A DNA stretch of 64,000 bases from Cryomorphaceae bacterium (GTDB lineage Bacteria; Bacteroidota; Bacteroidia; Flavobacteriales_D; Parvicellaceae): positions 62,001-126,000 of the forward strand of contig CAJJBV010000006.1 in assembly GCA_905182525.1 (NCBI GenBank), read 5' to 3'. Of the stretch, positions 1 to 9,172 are shown one piece after another. Position 1 is the stretch's first letter. The number at the start of each line of letters is the position of its first letter. The notes under the pieces were generated by a model, which made no database searches, was not told where the DNA came from, and saw only the letters and a list, made by a program, of their open reading frames with translations. The position numbers and the translations under genes are program-made.

Positions 1-2
1 GG

Positions 3-680
3 GAAAAAGACGTAGTTGGTATTTATATTTCAGGTCATCCGCTTGAAGATTATTTGCTGGAATTAAAGTTTTTTTGTGATATAAATCTTAAAGTTTTAAA
101 TGAAAACCTACAGGAATTACCAGAAAGAGAGTTTTCTTTTATAGGGTTAGCTAGTAGTGCTGCAAATCTTGAAAGTAGAAGGGGAACCAAATACGGAGTT
201 TTGGAGCTTCAAGATATGGAAGGTCAAATGGAATTTAGATTATTTGGAGAACAATACTTGAAATTCATGCATTTTCTAGTTCCGGGAAACTTTTTGCATA
301 TAAAAGGAAAAGTACAACAGCGACCTAAATATTATAAGTCTGATGAATTCCAAAAAGAATTTCGAATTCAACAAATTGATGTGTTAGATGATATTAGAGA
401 TAAATTATCTAATTCTCTTTATTTAAGATGGGATTTTGAATCTTTAAAAGACGATCAGATTAGTTTATTGGAAAAACTAATTTCAAAACATAAAGGAAAA
501 AAACAAATAGTTTTTGAGCTTTTAGATAAAGAATCAAATTCCTTTATTACTTTAAATTCTAGGAAATTCATGTCTAATGTTTCTAATGAGCTAGTTCAAG
601 AAATAGCTAAGATTGATGGATTTTTAGGTTTTTCAATAAATAAATCTACCATGAATAATTATTTACAAGAAACTAATTGA
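3..680 (+). CDS. dnaE: DNA polymerase III subunit alpha, C-terminal part (partial)
   Basis: This is the 3' end of the replicative polymerase gene, and it enters the window already open. The frame is open from base 3, and its first residues give the GIYISGHPLEDY signature found near the DnaE C-terminus, so the true start lies outside the window. Residues about 40-125 resemble the OB-fold (tRNA_anti-like) domain that follows the polymerase core and the helix-hairpin-helix, with a segment on nucleic-acid binding (FIGLASSAANLESRRG) at its start. The rest is the poorly conserved tail. The gene ends 77 bases before trxA. A TTG at 54 is internal and is not a start. The call rests on the SGHPL motif and the OB-fold pattern. 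Confidence 0.9.
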   Translation, partial: EKDVVGIYISGHPLEDYLLELKFFCDINLKVLNENLQELPEREFSFIGLASSAANLESRRGTKYGVLELQDMEGQMEFRLFGEQYLKFMHFLVPGNFLHIKGKVQQRPKYYKSDEFQKEFRIQQIDVLDDIRDKLSNSLYLRWDFESLKDDQISLLEKLISKHKGKKQIVFELLDKESNSFITLNSRKFMSNVSNELVQEIAKIDGFLGFSINKSTMNNYLQETN

Positions 681-727
681 CTTTTTACTATAATTAATTA
701 AATCACATTCATTTTAAACAAAATATA

Positions 728-735
728 TATATTTG
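728..735 (+). promoter_or_regulatory. -7 promoter box upstream of trxA
   Basis: TATATTTG matches the Bacteroidota -7 consensus TAnnTTTG, 22 bases before the trxA start. I see no convincing TTTG at the -33 position, so this is tentative. Confidence 0.35.
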
Positions 736-757
736 TTATTAATTAAAATAATTTAAA

Positions 758-1075
758 ATGGCATTAGAATTTACAGAGGAAAATTTCGAATCTTTAGCAG
801 TTAAATCTGACAAACTTGTAATGATTGATTTTTGGGCAGAATGGTGCGGTCCTTGTAGAATGGTTGGGCCTCTTGTAGATGAATTAGCTATCGATTATGA
901 TGGTAAAGCATTAGTTGGAAAAGTTAATGTTGATCTTCATGGAGGAATAGCTGCTCAATTTGGTGTTAGAAACATACCCACTATAATTTTCCTTAAAAAC
1001 GGTGAATTAGTTGATAAAGTAGTTGGTGCTGTACCAAAAGATCAATTGATCGAGAAATTAGATGCTAATATTTAG
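758..1075 (+). CDS. trxA: Thioredoxin
   Basis: This is a cytoplasmic disulfide reductase that passes electrons from thioredoxin reductase to targets such as ribonucleotide reductase. The 105-residue protein has the usual length of a single thioredoxin domain. It shows the redox motif WCGPC, with Cys30 and Cys33, and the cis-proline in RNIPT at about residue 74. There is no signal peptide, which fits a cytoplasmic TrxA rather than an envelope TlpA/ResA protein. The gene stands alone between dnaE and dapB, and an ATG start follows an AT-rich leader with a TAnnTTTG box. The identification is secure. Confidence 0.97.
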   Translation: MALEFTEENFESLAVKSDKLVMIDFWAEWCGPCRMVGPLVDELAIDYDGKALVGKVNVDLHGGIAAQFGVRNIPTIIFLKNGELVDKVVGAVPKDQLIEKLDANI

Positions 1076-1217
1076 TGTTTTACTTATTTATCACCAAACA
1101 TCCATTTTATTATTTCCCTCATTACAATTATTAAAATAATTTCTTTTTAATATTATTCTAATAACCATTATCTTTTGTTTTAAATATTAGTTTCAATTTT
1201 TTAAATTTGAATTAGTT

Positions 1218-1926
1218 ATGAAAATTGCTTTAATTGGTTACGGAAAAATGGGGAAGCTTTTAGAAATAAAAGCTACAGAGCAAAGTCATACTATTTGTAA
1301 AATATTAGATAATCATAATTGGAATCCTGAAGACCTTAAAGAGTCCGATATAGCAATAGATTTTTCATCTCCTAGAATCTGTAGTTGAAAATATACATAA
1401 ATCATTTAAATCTAATACACCTATTGTGGTTGGAACAACTGGTTGGTATGATCATTTTGAAAAAGTTAAAATGTGGTGTAAAGAATATGATGGATCGATA
1501 TTGCCAGCCTCAAATTTTTCTCTTGGAGTTAATATTTTCTTTGAAATAAATAGGAAATTGTCAAAATTGATGAATAAACAAAAATCATATAATGTTAAAA
1601 TTAATGAAGTTCACCACACTGAAAAAATTGATACACCAAGCGGAACAGCAATCACAACTGCAGAAATTTTAATTAAAGAATTAGACAAATATTCAAAGTG
1701 GGTTCTTGATTCATCACTAGATGATGATAATTTACCTATAATTGCATCAAGAGAATCTGGGATTCCTGGGAATCACGAGGTTGTTTATCAAAGTTCTATA
1801 GATGAATTAACAATATCACATAAAGCAAAAAACAGAGATGGATTTGCTACAGGAGCTATTATTGCTGCTGAATTTTTAATTGATAAAAAAGGACTTTTCA
1901 CTATGAAAGATATTATAAAACTTTAA
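1218..1926 (+). CDS. dapB: 4-hydroxy-tetrahydrodipicolinate reductase, one frameshift
   Basis: DapB makes tetrahydrodipicolinate with NAD(P)H in the diaminopimelate/lysine pathway. The ATG at 1218 opens MKIALIGYGKMGK, a Rossmann dinucleotide-binding start. The frame runs to IAIDFSSP and then breaks. Removing one A near 1374 restores SPESVVENIHK and runs into VVGTTGW. Further on come the catalytic HHTEKIDTPSGTA motif and the C-terminal IPGNHEVVY region, giving about 235 residues, the normal length. The stop is 1 base before lepB. Because dapB is normally essential and everything else is intact, an added base in the assembly is more likely than a pseudogene. A second dap gene, dapA, lies at 11271. 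Confidence 0.92.
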
Positions 1927-1927
1927 T

Positions 1928-3778
1928 ATGATTCCATACATACTTTTAACTTTAATGATATTAGTTTATTTTCTTTCTTTTTGGAAAATATTTGAAAAAA
2001 ATGGCAGAAAAAAATGGGAAGGTTTTATTCCAATTTATAATATTTATGTATGGTTGAAAATCTTAAAAAAACCATGGTGGTGGATTTTCTTTTTTCCAAT
2101 TCCTCTTGTAAATCTAATTGTTGCTGTAGGATGTAATGTTGAGACAGCAAGATTGTTTGGGAAATATACTGTAAAAGATACTTTTTTAATGATTTTACTT
2201 CCTTGGTATTATATTCCTTTTTTAGCCTTTGACGATAAAAACATCATTGAAAAACCAACAGATTGGACCAACGAAAATGATAGAAATATTAGAAAATGGC
2301 ACGATCAAATAACTTTATTTTTTATAGCTCCTATTGTCGGTCACGCTTTATTTATTGTTTTTAGAATTTTTGGTTCTAAGGATAAGCCAAAGAAAAAAAC
2401 AATGGCAGCTGATTGGACTAATGCATTAGGCTTTGCTATTGTGGCTGCTTCAATTATAAGATCTTTGTTTTTTGAAGCTTTTACTATTCCAACTGGATCT
2501 ATGGAAAAAACCATGAGAATTGGTGATTATTTATTTGTAAATAAAATGAAATACGGGGCAAAACTTCCTCAAACTCCAATTTCTGTTCCATTTGTCCACA
2601 ACAGATTACCGTTTACTTTTATTCCATCTTATGTAGATTGGTTTAGCTCTGATTATAGACGATTGTTTGGATATGGTAAAATTAAAAGAGGAGATATTAT
2701 GGTTTTTAATTGGCCTGTTGGAGATTCTGTTATTGTACATGATGGAGTTATAGCTCATGATTATTATGCCATACTAAGAAATCAAGCATTTTTAAATTGT
2801 GTAAGAGATTTAAAAGCATATAATGCCAATGGAATTAATTTATCATACGATAGATACCAATCTTTAGAATCTAAATATTTAAATGCTGCAAGACAAAAAC
2901 TAATAAATGGTGGCGGGTTGACACAATCACCTGTTGGTCCAATCGAAAAAACTGGAGGGATTGCTACTTTGCCCATTGATAAAAAAGAAAATTATATAAA
3001 ACGATGTGTAGCTATTGGTGGAGATACACTAGAAATAATTGATAATCTTCTATATATAAATAGTCAATTAGAAGATAAAAAAGATGAGGTGATTTTTAGC
3101 TACAACTTTTACTTTAAGCCCGGATCTTATATTCCCCAAGATAAGATTCTAGAGGATTTTGAAATTTATAATGACCAGCACACTAGATCAAAGATTGAAA
3201 ATAAATATATTTCTATTATTGATACTTCCTACAAAGATTCATTAGTTTATATTAATAAACTTGCAGCATTTAGTAAAGAGCAGATAACCTGTTCGCCACA
3301 AACAGCTAAAATGCTTTCAAGATATCCTGGGTTAGATAGCATGAGTCAAGAAGTTCACCCAAGAGGATTTAATTATACTCTTTATGGTCAATATTATCCT
3401 TATTTTCCAAACCATGCAGATTTTAATTGGTCGAGAGATAATTTTGGTCCTTTAATTATACCTAAAAAGGGATGGAGTGTTGATTTAAATGATTCAACGT
3501 GGGTCCTTTATAAAAGAGCTATTGAAGTTTATGAAAAGAATACGGTTTCTATAAACTCAAAAGGTGATTATTTAATTAATGGAGAGCTCTCAAAGTCTTA
3601 TACATTCAAACAGAATTATTATTGGCTAATGGGTGACAATAGGCACGGCTCAGCAGACTCCAGATGTTGGGGTTTTGTTCCTGAAGATCACGTGGTTGGA
3701 ACAGCTTCTTTCGTATGGTTTTCTAAGCATCCAGAGACAGGAATTAGATGGAGTAGAATCTTTTCTACTGTTCATTAA
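1928..3778 (+). CDS. lepB: Signal peptidase I, long Bacteroidota form
   Basis: This is a membrane serine protease that removes Sec signal peptides. At 616 residues it is far longer than the E. coli enzyme. Residues 1-110 form a DUF5684-like membrane region with Trp-rich helices. Another transmembrane segment lies at about 165-185, just before the catalytic FTIPTGSM motif (Ser191). The general base Lys358 is in YIKRCVAIGGDTL, and the conserved GDNRHGSADSR box lies near residue 580. The large insertions between Ser and Lys and between Lys and GDNR carry periplasmic sequence and are usual in this phylum. It sits tightly between dapB (1-base gap) and wbqC (1-base overlap), implying an operon. Confidence 0.95.
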   Translation: MIPYILLTLMILVYFLSFWKIFEKNGRKKWEGFIPIYNIYVWLKILKKPWWWIFFFPIPLVNLIVAVGCNVETARLFGKYTVKDTFLMILLPWYYIPFLAFDDKNIIEKPTDWTNENDRNIRKWHDQITLFFIAPIVGHALFIVFRIFGSKDKPKKKTMAADWTNALGFAIVAASIIRSLFFEAFTIPTGSMEKTMRIGDYLFVNKMKYGAKLPQTPISVPFVHNRLPFTFIPSYVDWFSSDYRRLFGYGKIKRGDIMVFNWPVGDSVIVHDGVIAHDYYAILRNQAFLNCVRDLKAYNANGINLSYDRYQSLESKYLNAARQKLINGGGLTQSPVGPIEKTGGIATLPIDKKENYIKRCVAIGGDTLEIIDNLLYINSQLEDKKDEVIFSYNFYFKPGSYIPQDKILEDFEIYNDQHTRSKIENKYISIIDTSYKDSLVYINKLAAFSKEQITCSPQTAKMLSRYPGLDSMSQEVHPRGFNYTLYGQYYPYFPNHADFNWSRDNFGPLIIPKKGWSVDLNDSTWVLYKRAIEVYEKNTVSINSKGDYLINGELSKSYTFKQNYYWLMGDNRHGSADSRCWGFVPEDHVVGTASFVWFSKHPETGIRWSRIFSTVH

Positions 3779-4386
3779 TGTCTTTAGTCCTAAGTTCTGT
3801 ATATGCGGGGAATTTGGTGTATTACTCTTTAATTGCTAATTCTAATAAAATAATTTTAGATGTATATGAAAATTTTAAAAAGCAATCATTTAGAAATAGA
3901 TGTGTAATTGCAAGTCCTAATGGACCTCTAAAATTAATAATCCCTGTAGTTAGAAGTTCTAAAAATATTGTTAAAGATGTGAAAATTGATAATACCCAAA
4001 ACTGGAAAAAAATCCATTGGAAATCCTTAGAGAGTTCGTACAGATCCTCCCCTTATTTCGAATTTTATGAGGATGAATTTTATTCATTATATTTTAAAAA
4101 TAAAAATGATTTTTTATTCGATTTTAATAATAAAATTAATCTTGCGATTTTAAAATGTCTGGGTATTGAAACGGAAATAATTATTTCTTCCTCATATGTT
4201 GAAAAAGATTTAGAAATTGAAGATTTCAGAAATATAATTCCTTCAAAGTCAAAAGATTTAGAAAAATTTAAAGAAATAAAGTACAACCAAGTTTTTCAAG
4301 AAAAGCAATCTTTTTTACCTAACTTAAGTATTTTAGATTTATTATTTAATGAAGGTCCTCTGGCAAAGCAATTTTTGGCACACTAG
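3778..4386 (+). CDS. WbqC-like family protein
   Basis: This 202-residue protein is of the WbqC family, which was first noticed in O-antigen clusters and has no settled activity. Family signs are the opening YAGNLVYYSLI, then the segment NRCVIASPNGPLKLIIPV, and the aromatic stretch WKSLESSYRSSPYFEFYED. Its ATG overlaps the lepB stop (TAATG), and dapB-lepB-wbqC is an order I associate with Bacteroidota genomes. Its last 41 bases overlap the 3' end of the convergent serine hydrolase gene. The function remains open; a role in envelope glycan assembly is only an inference from the family name. Confidence 0.85.
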   Translation: MSLVLSSVYAGNLVYYSLIANSNKIILDVYENFKKQSFRNRCVIASPNGPLKLIIPVVRSSKNIVKDVKIDNTQNWKKIHWKSLESSYRSSPYFEFYEDEFYSLYFKNKNDFLFDFNNKINLAILKCLGIETEIIISSSYVEKDLEIEDFRNIIPSKSKDLEKFKEIKYNQVFQEKQSFLPNLSILDLLFNEGPLAKQFLAH

Positions 4387-6185
4387 AATAATTACAAGCT
4401 TTAGCGACAACATTCATAACCTCTGTTCTTATATTCATACTTATTAACTTATGATTTTCAGCGTTTGGATATACTCTATTGGATAAAAAAACATAAAGTA
4501 TTCCACTTTCTGGATCGGCCCAAGTTAAGTTTCCGGTAAATCCAGAATGACCAAAACTTTTCATTGATGCACAACCAAAGCATGTTGGTCCACCTGCACC
4601 ATTTCTCACAGGCTTGTCAAAGGCAATTCCTCTTCTATTATCATTGGAATTATAATATGGTGACGAAGTGTATTTTTCAATAGTTTTTTTATCTATAATT
4701 GTATCACCGCCATAAACACCTTTATTTAAATACATCTGCATAATTACTGCTAAATCATTTGCGTTAGAAAATAGACCAGCATGACCGCCAACTCCACCTA
4801 GTAATGCTGCTCCTTGGTCATGAACATATCCATGAATTAATTGGTGACGAAAAAAGGTGTCATTTTCTGTGGGGGCTATCCTTCTTAAATCCCATTTTTC
4901 TAAAGGTTGATAACCTATGTTATGAAGCCCAATCTTATTATAAATATTTTCTGCTATTTTGTCTTGACTTGTATAGGTAATTCTTTTTATAATCTCATTT
5001 ATAAAGTAATATCCAATATCGCTGTATTTATAATTTTTATTTTTATTAACATCTGTAGAAATGATTCTTTCAAAAATTGAATCTCTGTAAGAACTAAGGA
5101 CATATAGGTTTTTTGCAACTAGAGTTTTTATGAATTGAAGATGGAAGCTTGCTGTAAAGTTCGTAAGATGGCATTCCTTCGCTTAAAGTTTTTATGTAAA
5201 ATGGAATCCATGGCGCAAGACCAGCTTGATGAGTTAACACATCTTTAATAATCAATTCTTTATAATCTGTAGAATCTAGAATTTTCGGCAAATAATAACC
5301 TAATGTAGAATCAACATTAAATCGGTTTTCTGACTCTAGCTGCATAAGGATTAGAGCAGAACTTGCAATTTTTGTTATTGAGGCTAAGTCATAAAGATCA
5401 GAATTTTCTACTTTCTTGGAGAGACTATCATAGGTGTGCTTCCCAAAAGAATTTTGATAAAAAACATGTCCATCTTTAGCTAGTAATATTTGACAACCAG
5501 GCATTGCTTTGTTATTTATGCCATTTTTAACTATTGAATCTATTTTGTAAAGTAAGCTATCGTTAATATTTAACTTTTTAGGATTAACATAAGAGAGTCT
5601 TGATTTTTTTGTAGTTAGTCCGTCTCCAATTCTAAAGTTTTCAGATAAATCTGTTTTTAAATAATTATTAGTTGCTAAACCTCCAAAAATAACTTGACCT
5701 GCATAACTTAAATTTTCATTTTTTATTTTAGTATCATAAATAATTGCTTGACAACTTTTGATTATAACATCTTCAAATTCAAGTTTGTTTCCTCCAAGAT
5801 AGTTCAATATTATTTTTTTACTAAAACTTATCTCATTAATCATATTTGCAATTTCCTGCTGAATTGTATCAGTTACAATTACAATAAGATTATATTTCTT
5901 GAGCTCTTTTAACATAGCTCTTACCATTCTTTTAGAAGAAAAAGTATTAAAATGAAAATGATCTAATTTCGAATAATTATCACAAGATTTTTCAAAAACG
6001 TTTAAATTATTGGAAGACAAATTTAGGCTAGCAATTTTCAATGTGTCTAAATTTCTAAGAGGAATTATATCATTGGTATTTTTGAGTAGGACATTATGAT
6101 TAATTATCGAGTCATTTGAAAAAAAATGATTAGGGTATAATATTTCTACAAAAAGTATCAATATAATAGATGCTAATCTTTTCAT
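4346..6185 (-). CDS. Secreted serine hydrolase with N-terminal GH3-C-like region, one frameshift
   Basis: The protein begins with a signal peptide (residues about 1-23). Next comes a stretch that resembles the GH3 C-terminal domain (LLKNTNDIIPL onwards), and then a class C beta-lactamase-like domain. The nucleophile motif SITK gives Ser269 and Lys272. After a frameshift between about 5105 and 5187, the minus-strand frame stays open to 4346. It includes YSDIGYY (the YxN/YSD element), the HDQGAALLGGVGGHAGLF segment, and GHSGFTG, which replaces KTG. Family members in Bacteroidota are usually one fused GH3-plus-beta-lactamase polypeptide. Here the catalytic GH3 half is absent and a matching gene lies at 24995. 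Likely substrates are muropeptides or D-amino-acid peptides; this is inferred. Confidence 0.82.
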
Positions 6186-6592
6186 TCGGTATTTTAATTT
6201 TAATTTAATTCAATATTAATTTTTATTTGTTTACTAATTATTCAAAAAAAATAAGTTTAGGAATATTAAAATGTTCATAAAGTGTAAATTTTTAAAATAT
6301 TGATTTTTAATTATCAATTTATCTTAAAGATTCTCTTTAATTACATGTATTTAGATATTCGATAAAACTTTTATAAATCCTAAAAATTGATCGGAAATAA
6401 CAAGGTCTTATTTTTTATTTTCTGTAAATATTTTAAAATTAGTACTAGAATTCACTATTTGTAACAGCACAAAGGAAGAATAATTGATGGTATAAATGAT
6501 CAGCTTAAATATAAATTACATCTAGGCTTAAAAAAATTGATGTTTCAGTTTATCGAAAAAAAGTACTTTATACTTTATTTATTAAAGTTTAT
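6186..6592. other. Intergenic stretch, no gene seen
   Basis: These 407 very AT-rich bases separate the serine hydrolase start from the end of the upstream enzyme gene. I see no ORF of convincing composition, no tRNA-like or hairpin structure and no exact TAnnTTTG box. It probably holds the serine hydrolase promoter and perhaps decayed sequence. Confidence 0.4.
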
Positions 6593-7846
6593 TTACTTGT
6601 TAGTGTCAAAAACCTTATCTGAATGATATTCCCCAGCATCTAATTTTGATTTGATATTTTTAAAAGTCTTAATTGTATATTCTACATCTTCTAATGAGTG
6701 TGATGCAGTTGGAATTAATCTAATTAAAATCATTCCTTTTGGTACAACAGGATATACAACTATTGAACAGAATAAACTATGATTCTCTCTTAAATCATGA
6801 GTTAATGTGGTAGCCTCTCCTAGTGTTCCTGACATCATTACAGGAGTTACACATGAGTTAGTATCTCCTAAATTAAATCCAGCGTTTTTTAATCCAGATT
6901 GTAAGGCATTAGTAATTTCCCAAAGTTTGTTTTTTTGATCTTGGGCTTTTAGAAGTTCTAATCTTTTAAGACCACCAACTACAAGTGGCATTGGAAGAGA
7001 TTTAGCAAATATTTGAGATCTCATATTATAAGCCAAGTAATTTATTACGTCATCGGAACTACATACAAACGCACCAATACTTGCCATTGATTTAGCAAAT
7101 GTTCCAAAAAGAACATCGATCTCATCTTGTACTCCTTGTTCTTCTGCAGCACCTTGACCTGTTTTTCCAAGTGTGCCAAATCCGTGAGCATCATCAACAA
7201 ATATTCTGAAATTGTATTTTCCGGACTTTCTATATTCAATAATTTCTTTTAATTTTCCTTGATCGCCACTCATTCCAAAAACTCCTTCGGTAACAACCAA
7301 TATTCCACCGCCAGTTTGACCAGCTATTTTAGTTGCAATATCCATCTGTTTTTCAAAACTTTTCATATCGTTGTGAAGAAAAACTTTTCGTTTTCCTTGG
7401 TGAAGTCTTACTCCATCAACCATACAGGCGTGTGATTCACTATCATAAACAATAACATCATTTCTATCAACTAAAGCTTCTATAGTAGACATACATCCTT
7501 GATAACCAAAGTTTAAAAGATAACACGCTTCTTTGTCCATGAAATTAGCCAATTCATTTTCAAGCTTTTCATGCTCTTGAGTTTGCCCAGACATCATTCT
7601 AGCTCCCATTGGATAACCTAAACCCCATTCTTTGGCAGCATCAGCATCAACTTTCCTAACTTCTGGATGGTTGGATAGTCCTAGGTAATTGTTTATACTC
7701 CATGTTAATACTTCCTTTCCTCTAAAAAACATCCTAGGGGCTATTTCTCCTTCTAATTTAGGGAATGTAAAGTATCCGTGAGTTTCTTTTGCATGTTGGC
7801 CTAGAGGACCTCTGTTGTTTTTAATCTTGTCAAAAATATCTATCAT
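6593..7846 (-). CDS. Alpha-oxoamine synthase, serine palmitoyltransferase-like
   Basis: This is a PLP-dependent fold-type I enzyme of the family that condenses an amino acid with an acyl-CoA (serine palmitoyltransferase, KBL, BioF). The 417 residues show the N-terminal NNYLGLSNHP, the cofactor-stacking segment YDSESHACMVDG, the PLP aspartate in VDDAHGFGTLG, and the lysine of GTFAKSMASIGAF (Lys252), which should form the Schiff base. In Bacteroidota the long form starting with the GPLGQHAKETHGYFTFPKLEG block is associated with sphingolipid synthesis. A close alternative is the cysteate-using enzyme that makes sulfonolipids. The neighbours do not decide between them. It is divergent from bamD. 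Confidence 0.82.
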   Translation of the reverse strand: MIDIFDKIKNNRGPLGQHAKETHGYFTFPKLEGEIAPRMFFRGKEVLTWSINNYLGLSNHPEVRKVDADAAKEWGLGYPMGARMMSGQTQEHEKLENELANFMDKEACYLLNFGYQGCMSTIEALVDRNDVIVYDSESHACMVDGVRLHQGKRKVFLHNDMKSFEKQMDIATKIAGQTGGGILVVTEGVFGMSGDQGKLKEIIEYRKSGKYNFRIFVDDAHGFGTLGKTGQGAAEEQGVQDEIDVLFGTFAKSMASIGAFVCSSDDVINYLAYNMRSQIFAKSLPMPLVVGGLKRLELLKAQDQKNKLWEITNALQSGLKNAGFNLGDTNSCVTPVMMSGTLGEATTLTHDLRENHSLFCSIVVYPVVPKGMILIRLIPTASHSLEDVEYTIKTFKNIKSKLDAGEYHSDKVFDTNK

Positions 7847-8003
7847 AATGTATGAAATACAAATTTTCGATAAAATTATAACACTTTAATTGCTATTAGC
7901 ACTTTTGTTTTACTTTTATTAACATATCTATTCACATAGTTTATTTCATTTGAGGGATATTCTTAGCCATATAATTTTATATTTGTCCTCAAAAATTAAG
8001 GTA

Positions 8004-8828
8004 TTGAAGTACATTTTTCTTAAAAACATAATTTTAAAATTTTCTCTTTTCTTTTTTATATTTTCAGCTATAACTTCGTGTTCTGAATATAACAAAATAC
8101 TAAAAGGTTCTGATTATAATTTAAAATATGATAAGGCAATCGAGTATTATAATAATAATCAGTGTTTTAAATCCTTACCTCTTCTTGAAGAATTGATGTC
8201 CTATTTTAGAATGACCAGTAAAGGCGAAGATGTTTATTACTACTATGCGAAAAATCAATATTGTATGGGTGACTATTATTTGGCAGGATATTATTATAAA
8301 AGGTTTGTAAAGAATTTCCCCCAAAGTTCAAGAGTAGAGGAGTGTGCATTCAATACTGCAATATGTTTAATGATGAACTCACCTGAATATTATCTTGATC
8401 AATCTGAAAGTTATAAAGCAATTGATGAATTCCAATTATTTATGAGTAAGTACCCTAATAGTATACTTATTGACAGTTGTGATAAAATGGTAGGTAAAAT
8501 AAGAAACAGACTTGAGCTAAAAAGTTTTGAAATAGGGAAACTATATTATAAGATGGAAAAATACAGATCTGCTACAATAGCACTTGAAAATACTATTACT
8601 GAATATCCAGATACCAAATTTAAAGAAGAAGTTTTATTTTTAGTTTTAAAGTCAAATTATTTATTTGCTTCAAATAGTGTTGACTATAAAAAAGAACAGA
8701 GATATCAAGAATCGATTAAATCCTATTTAACTTTTGTAGATTCTTTTAAAAACAGTAAGTTTGCAAAAGAAGCTGAAAGCTTTTACTTATCAAGTTTAAA
8801 AGAGTTAGAAAAACTTAAAAAAACCTAA
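8004..8828 (+). CDS. bamD: Outer membrane assembly lipoprotein BamD
   Basis: BamD is the TPR lipoprotein of the BAM complex that inserts beta-barrels in the outer membrane. There is no ATG near the 5' end. The best start is TTG at 8004, which gives a short basic N-region, a hydrophobic core and the lipobox-like AITSC. An upstream in-frame TTG at 7950 would add 18 unconvincing residues. The body is a series of TPR-like helices with family signatures: DYNLKYDKAIEYYN, YYYAKNQYCMGDYYLAGYY and FVKNFPQSSRVEECAF. It is followed 3 bases later by rpoZ and then coaBC, the conserved Bacteroidota order, which strongly supports the call. Confidence 0.92.
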   Translation: MKYIFLKNIILKFSLFFFIFSAITSCSEYNKILKGSDYNLKYDKAIEYYNNNQCFKSLPLLEELMSYFRMTSKGEDVYYYYAKNQYCMGDYYLAGYYYKRFVKNFPQSSRVEECAFNTAICLMMNSPEYYLDQSESYKAIDEFQLFMSKYPNSILIDSCDKMVGKIRNRLELKSFEIGKLYYKMEKYRSATIALENTITEYPDTKFKEEVLFLVLKSNYLFASNSVDYKKEQRYQESIKSYLTFVDSFKNSKFAKEAESFYLSSLKELEKLKKT

Positions 8829-8831
8829 ACA

Positions 8832-9164
8832 ATGGCATATAAAGATAGCACTGCAGAGAGAACAACAATTACAAGAAGCTTAAAAAGTCTTGAAGACGAT
8901 ACTGATAATATCTACGAATCAATTACTGTTTTATCTAAAAGATCAAATCAGATTAATATTGAAATGAAAGAAGAGTTGGATCAAAAGCTTGATGAATTTG
9001 CTACATCTACTGATAATTTAGAAGAGATATTTGAAAATAGAGAACAAATTGAAGTTTCTAGGTATTACGAAAGATTACCAAAATCTGGTGCAATTGCTAT
9101 TCAGGAGTTAGAAAACGAAAAAATATTTTGGAAATCTCCTGAAAACGAAGATTCGAACGAATAA
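8832..9164 (+). CDS. rpoZ: RNA polymerase omega subunit, Bacteroidota type
   Basis: The 110-residue acidic protein carries the RPB6/omega helix NIYESITVLSKRSNQI followed by a Glu/Lys-rich helix and the segment EVSRYYERLPKSGAIAIQE, typical of Bacteroidota omega subunits. It would help assemble the beta-prime subunit in the core polymerase. It lies between bamD (3-base gap) and coaBC (8-base gap), the standard position in this phylum. No signal peptide is present. Confidence 0.9.
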   Translation: MAYKDSTAERTTITRSLKSLEDDTDNIYESITVLSKRSNQINIEMKEELDQKLDEFATSTDNLEEIFENREQIEVSRYYERLPKSGAIAIQELENEKIFWKSPENEDSNE

Positions 9165-9172
9165 TAGTTTCA

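Noticed and set aside
1371-1376. Programmed ribosomal frameshift in dapB
   Set aside because: There is no slippery heptamer or downstream structure, and no precedent in dapB; an indel error is simpler.
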